From Streptomyces sp. NBS 14/10 (GTDB lineage Bacteria > Actinomycetota > Actinomycetes > Streptomycetales > Streptomycetaceae): a stretch of 64,000 bases of DNA. Position numbers and translations under genes: made by a program. Below the pieces are notes generated by a model, which was not told where the DNA came from, made no database searches, and saw only the letters and a program-made list of their open reading frames with translations. Shown here piece by piece: positions 41,358 through 48,862 of this stretch. Position 1 is the stretch's first letter. The number at the start of each line of letters is the position of its first letter. The stretch spans positions 561,839-625,838 of the forward strand of contig NZ_NCSM01000007.1 in assembly GCF_002224125.1 (NCBI RefSeq), given 5' to 3'.

Positions 41358-42283
41358 GTGTCCTCGACCTCTTCACGGGAATGGACCTCGATCCCGGTGA
41401 TCTTCTTCAGGGCGCCGCAGATCAGCTGCTCCTTCTTCTCCAGCGCCTCGGGACGGAAGTCGTTGTCGCCCACTTCGAGCTGGTCCCACCAGTTCACATG
41501 CGAACCGCGCTGCTCCAGCTGGGTACGGGCGCTCCCCTGGAGCTCACCGTCCTCGCGGAGGAAGAGGTGGGCCACCGCGAAGGCGTCCTTGGCCGGGTAT
41601 TCGCCACTGTCCACCAGCGCCTTGGCGAAGGAGACGAAGTAGTTGCGGTGCTGAATCTCGTCGGCGGCGACCTGCTTGAAAATACGGCGCAGCCCCGGGT
41701 CCTCGATGACGTGCTGGCACTGGCCGTAGTTGACCGCGGCCGTGATCTCCGAGATGGCGAGCAGCACCAGCGTGCGGAGCATGTCGTCGTCGGGGAAGAC
41801 CTGGCGGAACTGGATGAAGGTCTCGTCCGAGATCGGCTCCATCCCGCTGAGATCGGCCAGCCGGTTGAAGACCGTCTCGTGGTGGGCTTCCTCTTCGTTC
41901 CAGTAGCGGCTCCAGGTGCCGCACGCCTCCATGACCGAGGCGACCGTGGGGTTCTTGTCCTGCCAGCGCCGGACCTCGGCCTCCGACTGCCGCTCGAGGC
42001 GGTCCGCACCCGGCTTGGTGGTCAGCTCGGCCCGGCCCGCGTTCCAGACCAGGTTGCGGTCGAGCGGGGTGAGGCTGTCCAGATCGACGGCCGCCAGCAT
42101 CTCCACGACGCTCCACCGCCGGGACTCGTGCAGCCGCTGCTGCTCCCAGGTGACGTCGACCAGGGACATACCGCGCTTGGTCAGCGCGTCATAGAGGTCG
42201 GTGATGATGGCGGGCGCCCCGTCGGAGGCGGCCGGCCGGCGGATCACCGGGGAGGAGGCGCGGTCCGTCTCGGCGATACTCAT
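41333..42283 (-). CDS. Ferritin-like di-iron acyl-ACP desaturase
   Basis: Soluble helical-bundle oxygenase of 316 residues. The di-iron ligand pattern is visible: Glu in the first helix (about 86), EEEAHHE at 130-136, Glu179 in LLAISEITAAVNYG and DEIQH at 208-212. This matches acyl-ACP desaturases rather than AurF-type N-oxygenases, though that alternative is possible. The reaction would insert a double bond, or other O2-dependent oxidation, in an ACP-bound chain. It overlaps the ACP gene by ATGA, which strongly suggests that ACP carries its substrate. Confidence 0.84.
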   Translation of the reverse strand: MSIAETDRASSPVIRRPAASDGAPAIITDLYDALTKRGMSLVDVTWEQQRLHESRRWSVVEMLAAVDLDSLTPLDRNLVWNAGRAELTTKPGADRLERQSEAEVRRWQDKNPTVASVMEACGTWSRYWNEEEAHHETVFNRLADLSGMEPISDETFIQFRQVFPDDDMLRTLVLLAISEITAAVNYGQCQHVIEDPGLRRIFKQVAADEIQHRNYFVSFAKALVDSGEYPAKDAFAVAHLFLREDGELQGSARTQLEQRGSHVNWWDQLEVGDNDFRPEALEKKEQLICGALKKITGIEVHSREEVEDTWMDLVGS

Positions 42284-42576
42284 ACGGCCGCCTCCTTTTG
42301 CTCGCGCTCGAATTCCTCGAGGAAGGTCTTCAGCACCGTCGTAATCGGGGTGTCGAGCGGAAGCGCGGGGAGACGCACCCGTACCCCGTAGTCCTTGCGC
42401 AATCCGTTTGCGGTGCGTGCAAACGCTTCCATGAGATCGATGCTGTTGGTCATTCGCGGGCTACTGGCGATGACGTCGGCCAATGTCGCGTCGGCCGTGA
42501 ATAGCTGCTCCTCCGTGAGGCCCGCGTTCTCGGCGAATTTCTGCCGGATGTAAGGCTCTACTTCAGGTGTGACCAT
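42280..42576 (-). CDS. Acyl carrier protein with NSID motif
   Basis: Protein of 98 residues with a helical ACP layout. The phosphopantetheine site is probably Ser45 in RMTNSIDLMEAF, with Asn replacing the usual Asp before the serine. The substitution is uncommon but the flanking LME and spacing fit. It is coupled to the desaturase gene (4-bp overlap), with FAAL and AcpS-like genes downstream. The 146 bp between it and the P450 gene hold no other gene. Confidence 0.8.
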   Translation of the reverse strand: MVTPEVEPYIRQKFAENAGLTEEQLFTADATLADVIASSPRMTNSIDLMEAFARTANGLRKDYGVRVRLPALPLDTPITTVLKTFLEEFEREQKEAAV

Positions 42577-42722
42577 GGATCAGAAGCGTACTGGCTTTCG
42601 GCTCCAGCGGCCAAGCGATCGAAGAAACAGGCAAGTTGATGCCAATCGAGCCGAACAAACGGAGGGCATCGATCCGAGATACCGAATGTGCTGGTCCGGC
42701 GAAATCTCGGCAATGTCGCCAA

Positions 42723-44240
42723 TTAGGCGCGGGATCGTACACGGACTCGCACCGGCCCCTTCGTCAGGAGTGTGATCCCGGCGCCGAGCGGAATGTCGCC
42801 GCCGTCCGTCGCGTCTTCCACCTCGTACGCGCGCAGCAGCGTCGCCAGGCTCAGCACCGAATGCAGCGTCGAGAAGTGCTGCCCGATGCAGGCCCTGGGC
42901 CCGCCGCCGAACGGAAAGTACGCATACCGCGGCCGATCGGCCTCGGCCTGTGGGGTGAAACGCTCCGGATCGAAGCGCTCCGGATCCTCCCAGTAGGCGG
43001 GGTGGCGGTGCGCGACCCACTGGCTGACCAGCACGGCGGCACCGGCCGGGATACGGCGGCCGCCGATGACGGTCTCGGCCACGGCGAGCCGGCTGACGGC
43101 CGGGGACGGTGGAAACAGCCGCATGGCCTCCTTCAGCACCATGGTGAGTCGGGGCAGGGCATCCAGATCCGCCGCGGTGGGGGTGCGGCCGTCGGGGAGC
43201 GCCCGGTCCAGCTCCTCGTGCACCCGGCGCTGCTCGGCCGGGTGGCGGGCCAGGAGGTGGAGGGCGAAGGTGAGCGCCGTGGCGGTGGTGTCGTGTCCGG
43301 CGAGGAAGAAGACCAGGACCTGATCCCGCAGTTCGGCGCGGGTCAGGCTGCCGTCCTCGGCGTTGTGGGCGCCGATGAGGAGGGTGAGCAGATCCTCGGC
43401 GGCGCCGTCCTCCGGTCCGGGGCCGCCCTCCGGTACGGGGCCGCCCTCCGATACGGGGCCGGGTGCGTGCTCGTGCACGTCGCGCTCCCGGGCGGCCATG
43501 CGCCTGCTGATGATCGCGTCGCACAGCGCGTACAGCCCGGCCTGGGCGCGGGCGGCGCGGCGGTTGGCGGGGGTGGGCCAGTCGCGGGGCAGCTTGACCG
43601 GGGACAAGGCGCGGGCCCGGGCGCGCTCGTTGAGCATCGGCAGACTGTCCCGGACGACCTCGATGGTCTGCTCGACATCGGAGCCGAACAGAACGCGGCC
43701 GACGACGCGCAGCGCGTAGCCGCGCATCTCCTCCACCAGCTCGACGGCCCCATCGGCCCCACCGGGGGTTTCCCGCCAGCGGGCGGCCAGTGCGGCGGCC
43801 TCCGAGGTGACGGCGGTGGCGTAGCCCTCGACCCGGCGGCGGGTGAACAGCGGCTGGATGAGCCGGCGCTGGCGCCGGTAGCGCTCGTCCTGGCTGGTGA
43901 GCAGGCCGTTGCCGAGGCCATGCCGCAGCTCTTCGTAGATGGCGTTGTCCTTGCGGAAGTTGGCCGCCTCCGTGGCCAGGACCTGCTGGATGCCCTCGGC
44001 CGAGAACACGCCGTAGATCTCCCGCCGCAGACCGGGCGGCCCGGCGCGGAACCGTACGACGTCGCCGTGGTCGCGGCGGGCCCGCAGATACGCCGCCAGC
44101 GGATCGCCCAGGAGATCGGCCATCGAGCCGAGCAGCGGCGTCCCGGCCGCGTACGGCGCTTCGGTCACCTCGGTCGCTTCGGTCACTTCGGTCACTTCGG
44201 TTACGCCAACCGTCGTGGTCGTGCTCGACTTGGTCGCCAT
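42723..44240 (-). CDS. Cytochrome P450
   Basis: Soluble heme monooxygenase of 505 residues. I-helix LVFFLAGHDTTATALTFALHLL, K-helix LKEAMRLFPP (ExxR), and the heme-ligand loop YFPFGGGPRACIGQHFS with its Cys are intact, resembling the fatty-acid hydroxylase (CYP102-like) class. The first 25 residues are a low-complexity TEVTEATEVTEA stretch from 9-bp repeats (44160-44203). Another Gly/Pro/Glu-rich insert (about 265-285) is also repetitive. GGAGACGAGG precedes ATG 44240. It is 14 bp after the MFS gene and may oxidise the lipid product. Confidence 0.9.
   Translation of the reverse strand: MATKSSTTTTVGVTEVTEVTEATEVTEAPYAAGTPLLGSMADLLGDPLAAYLRARRDHGDVVRFRAGPPGLRREIYGVFSAEGIQQVLATEAANFRKDNAIYEELRHGLGNGLLTSQDERYRRQRRLIQPLFTRRRVEGYATAVTSEAAALAARWRETPGGADGAVELVEEMRGYALRVVGRVLFGSDVEQTIEVVRDSLPMLNERARARALSPVKLPRDWPTPANRRAARAQAGLYALCDAIISRRMAARERDVHEHAPGPVSEGGPVPEGGPGPEDGAAEDLLTLLIGAHNAEDGSLTRAELRDQVLVFFLAGHDTTATALTFALHLLARHPAEQRRVHEELDRALPDGRTPTAADLDALPRLTMVLKEAMRLFPPSPAVSRLAVAETVIGGRRIPAGAAVLVSQWVAHRHPAYWEDPERFDPERFTPQAEADRPRYAYFPFGGGPRACIGQHFSTLHSVLSLATLLRAYEVEDATDGGDIPLGAGITLLTKGPVRVRVRSRA
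44160..44203. repeat. 9-bp tandem repeats in the P450 start
   Basis: Degenerate copies of TTCGGTCAC encode alternating Thr-Glu-Val/Ala units at the P450 N-terminus. The region is a slippage-prone minisatellite with no effect on frame because the unit is three codons. Confidence 0.75.
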
Positions 44241-44254
44241 CCTCGTCTCCGGTG

Positions 44255-45703
44255 TCAGGCCGCCGCCGGGGCCGTGGTGCGGCGTACGGTCACGGCCGCG
44301 AGCACCGCCACCCCGGAGGCGAAGCCGATCGAGAGGTACCAGGTGTTGCGCGCTCCGCCGAGCGCGTCGCTCGCGGACGCGGTGACGATGGACACCGCGA
44401 GCGCCGTGCCGAGGACGGCGCCGAGCTGGCGGAAGGCCGCGTTGGCCGCGCTGGCGGTGGCCAGCCGGCTGGGTTCGACCCCGGCCAGGGCCACCCCGCC
44501 GAGCACCGGCCAGACCAGACCGGCGCCCAGCCCCATGACGGCCGCCCCGGGCAGCCAGTGGGTGAGGAAGTCCGGGTCCTGGCCGCCGCCCCAGAACAGC
44601 AGCAGGGTGCCGCAGATGTAGATCAGACAGCCCGCGACGACGACCAGCGGGTCGCCGAACTTCTCGGCGAGGCGGGCGGCCGGCCGGGCCACCAGGGCGC
44701 TGGCGAGCGGCGGCGGCGTGGTGGCCAGGCCCGCGGTGAGCAGGGACCAGTGCCAGTGGCCGGTCAGGAACAGGATGTTGTTCAGGATGACGGCGTAGAA
44801 GGTCACCGAGAACAGCATCGAGCCGATGTTGCCGCCCACGGCGTTGCGCGAACGCAGCAGATCGAGGGAGACAACCGGGGCCGGATGTCGTGCGCTGCGT
44901 ACCACCACCGCCGCCGCCAGCACCGCCCCGCCGACCAGACAGCCGATGGTGCGCCCGCTCGCCCAGTCCCAGTCGGGGGCCTTGACCAGGCCCAGGGCGA
45001 GCAGGCCCAGCGAGGCGCCGAGCAGCGCCGAGCCCAGCACGTCGGGGGTGGGGCCGCTGCGTTCGCGCTGTTCGGTGAGGTGCCGGCCGGCCCATACGGC
45101 GACGATCCCGATCGGGATGTTCACCAGGAACACCGCCCGCCAGCTCCAGTGCTCGGCGAGCAGCCCGCCGAGGCCGGGCCCGATCCCGGCGGCCAGCGCG
45201 GCGGACGCGCTCCAGAGGGTGATCGCCGCCAGGCGCTTGGCCATGGGGAACATGGGCAGCAGCAGCGCGAGTGAGGTGGGGACGAGGATCGCGGCGCCGA
45301 CCGCCTGCACCAGCCGGGCGCCGATGAGGACGGCGGCGGAGTCGGCGATCCCGCAGACCGCGGACGCGATGGTGAACGTGGTGAGCCCCACCGCGAAGGA
45401 CCGCCGGCAGCCGAGCCGGTCGGCCGCCCGGCCGGCGGGCATCAGGAGCGCGGCGATCACCACGTTGTAGCCGTTGAGCACCCAGGACAGGGTGGGCAGG
45501 TCGGTGGTGTCGAAGGTCTCGCCGATGTTGGGGAACGCCACGTTCACGATGGTGCTGTCCAGGAACGCCACGAAGGCGCCGAGGCAGCACAGCAGGACCA
45601 GTTTGACGGGTGGCTTGGCGGGTGGGTCGGCAGGTGGGTCGGCGGCGGAATCGCCCGCCGCGGCGTCCCGCGTTCCCTCGGGAGCGACCGGTACGTCGGT
45701 CAT
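44255..45703 (-). CDS. MFS multidrug exporter, DHA2 (14-TM) type
   Basis: Proton-coupled exporter of 482 residues with about 14 hydrophobic helices. The DHA2 motifs include FVAFLDSTIVNVAFPNIGETF in helix 1, LPTLSWVLNGYNV, GRAADRLGCRRSF and GIGPGLGGLLAEHWSWRAVFLVNIPIG. GGAGAGGAC precedes ATG 45703. It is the first gene of the minus operon of the lipid cluster, so it probably exports the product or protects the cell. A 237-bp divergent promoter region separates it from the plus operon. Confidence 0.92.
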   Translation of the reverse strand: MTDVPVAPEGTRDAAAGDSAADPPADPPAKPPVKLVLLCCLGAFVAFLDSTIVNVAFPNIGETFDTTDLPTLSWVLNGYNVVIAALLMPAGRAADRLGCRRSFAVGLTTFTIASAVCGIADSAAVLIGARLVQAVGAAILVPTSLALLLPMFPMAKRLAAITLWSASAALAAGIGPGLGGLLAEHWSWRAVFLVNIPIGIVAVWAGRHLTEQRERSGPTPDVLGSALLGASLGLLALGLVKAPDWDWASGRTIGCLVGGAVLAAAVVVRSARHPAPVVSLDLLRSRNAVGGNIGSMLFSVTFYAVILNNILFLTGHWHWSLLTAGLATTPPPLASALVARPAARLAEKFGDPLVVVAGCLIYICGTLLLFWGGGQDPDFLTHWLPGAAVMGLGAGLVWPVLGGVALAGVEPSRLATASAANAAFRQLGAVLGTALAVSIVTASASDALGGARNTWYLSIGFASGVAVLAAVTVRRTTAPAAA

Positions 45704-45940
45704 GGGTGTCCTCTCCTGGACAGGCACGCGGTCGTTGAGCACCGATCCTTCACCCTGGTTCAGCCGATCACGATGCTCGTTGTTACCCGTGAGTGTCAAT
45801 CCCCCCAGCGGGCCCACGAAACCCGTCCGCAAGTCCTCAACCACCCGTCACCATAAGATCATTGACCACTCGTCAGCGTTGCTGTAACACTTGCTCGCCG
45901 TATCGATCACGGGGGTCGATCACGGGGGGAGACGGCTCAG
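45704..45940. promoter_or_regulatory. Divergent promoter region of the lipid cluster
   Basis: The 237-bp gap separates the two cluster operons. It has a moderately AT-rich segment (45850-45895) with TTGACC at 45863 and TAACAC at 45885, 16 bp apart, a weak vegetative-type promoter for the plus operon. CCACCCGTCA and CCACTCGTCA occur 25 bp apart. TCGATCACGGGGG is repeated exactly in tandem at 45903-45915 and 45916-45928, just before the FAAL start. No regulator gene is linked. Confidence 0.5.
45903..45928. repeat. Exact tandem 13-bp repeat before the second FAAL
   Basis: TCGATCACGGGGG occurs twice back to back. The second copy overlaps the GGGGGAG that serves as ribosome-binding site. The GATC-containing repeat could bind a regulator, or be a simple duplication. 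Confidence 0.7.
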
Positions 45941-47752
45941 TTGGCTGGTCCACATGGGCGCGGTGGCGGAAGCTTCGCGCGGCTGCTGCGTGAGCGGGCG
46001 GCGCACGAGCCCGACGCCCTCGCCTACCGGTTCGTGGCAGACGACGAGTCGGCCGCCGAGATCACCTACGCCGAGCTCGACGCGCGCGCCCGCGCCGTCG
46101 CGGCCCGGCTGTCGGCCGCCACCGACGGGCGGCCGGACCCGGCGCTGCTGCTCTTCGCGCCCGGCCTCGACTATCTCGCGGGGCTGTTCGGCTGCATCTA
46201 CGCCGGGGTGCCCGCGGTGCCCGCCTTCCCGCCCGACCCGGCGCGCCTGGCCCGTACGATGCCGCGGCTCGCCGCCATCATCGAGGACACCGGCTCGGAC
46301 ACCGTGCTGACCACCTCGGACATCGCGCCGCTGCTGGCCGACTGGCTGACCACGGCGCTCGGCGGCCGCACGCCCCGGCTGATCGCGACCGACCTGGCGG
46401 ACCCCACCGGCGCCCCCACCGACGAGGGTCCGCTGCCGGAGATCCGGCCCGACCGGCTGGCGCTGCTCCAGTACACCTCGGGGTCGACATCGCTGCCGCG
46501 CGGCGTCATGCTCAGCCACGCCCAGCTGCTCGACAACTCCCTGGAGATCGCCCGCGGGTTCGGGCTGCACCAGGGCAGTTCGGGCGGCGTCTGGCTGCCC
46601 CCGTACCACGACATGGGGCTGATCGGCGGCATCCTCACCCCGCTGTCCACCGGCATTCCGGTGACGCTCATGTCGCCCGTGACGTTTCTGCGCCGCCCGC
46701 TGTCCTGGCTGCGCATGGTCTCCCGCTACGGCGTGACGGTCACCGGCGGCCCGAACTTCGCATACGACCTGTGCGTACGGCGCGCGAAGGACGCGGACCT
46801 GGAAGGGCTCGACCTGTCGGGGGTGGAGCTCGTCTTCACCGGCGCCGAGCCGGTCCGCGCCGACACCATGGCGCGCTTCGCCGAACGTTTCGCGCCGTGC
46901 GGCTTCAGAGCCGAGTCGTTCTATCCGTGTTACGGGCTCGCGGAGGCGACTCTGTTCGTGACCGGCGGTAAACCTCTGGGCGGCTGGCGCTCGGTGTCGG
47001 TCGCGCGCGACGCGCTCGAGGCACACGGTACGGCCCGCCCGGCCGCGCCGCGGGAGCACTCGCGGTCGCTGGTGAGCTGCGGCTCCCCCGGCCCGGGGAC
47101 CAGGCTGCTGATCGCCGACCCGGCCACCGGCGAACCGCTGGGCGAGGGCGCGGTGGGCGAGATCTGGATCGACTCGCCGAGCGTCGCCGACGGCTACTGG
47201 CGGCGCCCGCAGGACACCGACGCCACCTTCGGCGCCACGACCACCACCGGCGACGGCCCCTATCTGCGCACCGGCGACCTCGGGTTCGTCCTGGACGGCG
47301 AGCTGTTCCCGGCGGGGCGGCTGAAGGACCTGATCGTCGTCAACGGGCGCAACTACCACCCCGTCGACATCGAGCGGGTCTGCGAGGCCGAGGTCACCGG
47401 CATCCGCCGCAACTGCGGCGCCGCCTTCGCGGTCGAGGACGACGAGGGCGCCGCCGAGCGGCTGGTGCTGGTTTACGAGGCGGATCCCGCAGAAGAGGCG
47501 GCAGAAGGGGCAGAGGAGCAGTACGCGGCGGCCGTCGAGGGGATCCGGCGGACGGTCTCGATGGAGCTGAGCGTCCCTCCGTACACCGTGGTCCTGGTGC
47601 GGCCCCGGACCATCCCCAAGACATCGAGCGGCAAGGTGCAGCGCTGGCTGGCCCGCCGCCAATTCCTCGCCGGTGAGCTCGACGAGCTCGCCCGCTGGCA
47701 GGCTCCCGCCCGGCCCGCACCCGATATGACCACATCCACGAGGGGGAACTGA
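45941..47752 (+). CDS. Fatty-acyl-AMP ligase (second FAAL of lipid cluster)
   Basis: Acyl-adenylating enzyme of 603 residues. The motifs are classic for FAALs: LLQYTSGSTSLPRGVMLSH (about 175-193), WLPPYHDMGLIGG, TGGPNFAYDLCVRRAKD (a FAAL hallmark), SFYPCYGLAEATLF, YLRTGDLGFVLDGELF and the catalytic-Lys end PKTSSGKVQRWLARRQF. It should load a fatty acid on the ACP at 50630. The start is TTG 45941 after GGGGGAG. It is the first gene of the plus operon, ending 1 bp before the beta-grasp gene. Confidence 0.92.
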   Translation: MAGPHGRGGGSFARLLRERAAHEPDALAYRFVADDESAAEITYAELDARARAVAARLSAATDGRPDPALLLFAPGLDYLAGLFGCIYAGVPAVPAFPPDPARLARTMPRLAAIIEDTGSDTVLTTSDIAPLLADWLTTALGGRTPRLIATDLADPTGAPTDEGPLPEIRPDRLALLQYTSGSTSLPRGVMLSHAQLLDNSLEIARGFGLHQGSSGGVWLPPYHDMGLIGGILTPLSTGIPVTLMSPVTFLRRPLSWLRMVSRYGVTVTGGPNFAYDLCVRRAKDADLEGLDLSGVELVFTGAEPVRADTMARFAERFAPCGFRAESFYPCYGLAEATLFVTGGKPLGGWRSVSVARDALEAHGTARPAAPREHSRSLVSCGSPGPGTRLLIADPATGEPLGEGAVGEIWIDSPSVADGYWRRPQDTDATFGATTTTGDGPYLRTGDLGFVLDGELFPAGRLKDLIVVNGRNYHPVDIERVCEAEVTGIRRNCGAAFAVEDDEGAAERLVLVYEADPAEEAAEGAEEQYAAAVEGIRRTVSMELSVPPYTVVLVRPRTIPKTSSGKVQRWLARRQFLAGELDELARWQAPARPAPDMTTSTRGN

Positions 47753-47753
47753 A

Positions 47754-48020
47754 GTGATCGTCAAAGTGCGGGGCGTCCTGCTCCGGTTCACCGACTACGA
47801 GAGCGAGATCGAGGTCGGCGGCGACACCGTGCGCGACGGTCTTGCGGCGCTGACCGACCGCTACCCGGACCTGGCCGAGGTGCTGATGGACCGCGAGGGA
47901 AGCGTACGCGCCACGCATCTGATCGCCCTCAACGGCGAAAAGCTCACCCTGAACGAGCTGGACCGGGAGGCCACCGAGGACGACCGCGTGGACATCGTCA
48001 CCGCGATATCCGGGGGCTGA
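47754..48020 (+). CDS. ThiS/MoaD-like beta-grasp protein ending in Gly-Gly
   Basis: Protein of 88 residues of the MoaD/ThiS fold: VIVKVRGVLLRFTDYESEIEVGGDTVRDGLAALTDRYPDL, then ALNGEKLTLNELDREATEDDRVDIVTAISGG. The C-terminal Gly-Gly is the hallmark of sulfur-carrier proteins that are adenylated and converted to thiocarboxylates. No E1-like or sulfurtransferase partner gene is in the window, so one would have to come from elsewhere or the protein has another role. The GTG follows GAGGGGGAAC. Its presence in a FAAL/ACP operon is unusual. Confidence 0.85.
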   Translation: MIVKVRGVLLRFTDYESEIEVGGDTVRDGLAALTDRYPDLAEVLMDREGSVRATHLIALNGEKLTLNELDREATEDDRVDIVTAISGG

Positions 48021-48025
48021 CCCCG

Positions 48026-48862
48026 ATGCCGCGCAGCTCCACGTACGAGGTCGTGCTCGACGCGAGCCTGTTCACCCCGGCCCAGCTCCAGCCCACCGCC
48101 GTCGGGCGGCTCGCGTTCCAGGCCGGCACCCGCTGGCTGCGCGACCATGTGTGCAGCCACCGCACGCTGGTGTCCGAGCACCAGGTGGGGTTTGTGCTGT
48201 GGGCCTGGCAGCTGGAGTACGAGCAACCCCTGCGGTTCCTCGACGCCGACGAGGCGCAGGTCGAGGTGCGCGCCCGGGTGCGCGGGCCGCGCTCGTCGCA
48301 GCTGGAGATGGAGATGACGGTCTCGGGCCCGGCGGGCGTGGCGGTGCGCACCCGCGCCACCTCGGTACCGCTGCGACTCAGCGGCGACCGGGCCCTCTCG
48401 GGCGCGCCGACGACGCTGCCGGACTCGTTCGTGGCGGGCTTCCACGAGGACGAGGTCGAGCGCTCCCCCTATCTGTCGCCGGTGCGCGGGCTGTTGGGCG
48501 GGTACGAGCGCGAGGGCGAGCGCATCGCCGCCCACACCACGACGTTCCGGGTCCACCGCCACCACTGCGAGGTGGCCGACCAGTGGTACTGGGTCGAATC
48601 CCTCGGGTTCGCGGGCGGCGCGCGCGAGGAGTGCGTGATGCAACACGGCGGGAAGGCGCCCGAGCTGCGGCGTGCGCTGGCCGAGGGGATCCGCCGGGTC
48701 GACGCGACCTGGCTGCGGGCCGGTCAGCTGTGGGATCAGCTGCGGGTGCACACCACGGTCTACCGCCATGACGGGCGGCTCGCGTTCGTCCATGAGCTGG
48801 GACCGGCTGAGGATGACGGCTTCGAAGGCGGGCCGTACGCGATCGTGGTGGAGCACGTATGA
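48026..48862 (+). CDS. Probable hotdog-fold acyl thioesterase-like protein
   Basis: Protein of 278 residues, not clearly assigned. The first half has strands typical of hotdog enzymes (WQLEYEQPLRFLDADEAQVEVRARVRGPRSSQLEMEMTVSG, following FQAGTRWLRDHVCSH). The second half may be another hotdog unit (ECVMQHGGKAPELRRALAEGIRR, VHTTVYRHDGRLAFVHEL). Double-hotdog thioesterases and dehydratases have this size. No catalytic residue can be fixed. Starts 5 bp after the beta-grasp gene and overlaps the dehydrogenase ATG by 4 bp. Confidence 0.6.
   Translation: MPRSSTYEVVLDASLFTPAQLQPTAVGRLAFQAGTRWLRDHVCSHRTLVSEHQVGFVLWAWQLEYEQPLRFLDADEAQVEVRARVRGPRSSQLEMEMTVSGPAGVAVRTRATSVPLRLSGDRALSGAPTTLPDSFVAGFHEDEVERSPYLSPVRGLLGGYEREGERIAAHTTTFRVHRHHCEVADQWYWVESLGFAGGAREECVMQHGGKAPELRRALAEGIRRVDATWLRAGQLWDQLRVHTTVYRHDGRLAFVHELGPAEDDGFEGGPYAIVVEHV

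Noticed and set aside
41333..42283. AurF-type N-oxygenase for the di-iron protein
   Set aside because: The ligand order Glu, ExxH, Glu, ExxH and the coupled ACP fit acyl-ACP desaturases better; AurF-type proteins usually show three His and four Glu ligands with different spacing. Left as an alternative only.
42723..45590. 955-codon frame that seems to fuse the P450 to upstream sequence
   Set aside because: The upstream 450 codons are the wrong frame of the MFS gene. The P450 has its own ATG at 44240 preceded by GGAGACGAGG.
45841..45875. CCACCCGTCA/CCACTCGTCA as SARP-type heptamer repeats
   Set aside because: The copies are 25 bp apart, not 11 or 22, and no SARP or other pathway regulator gene is nearby.
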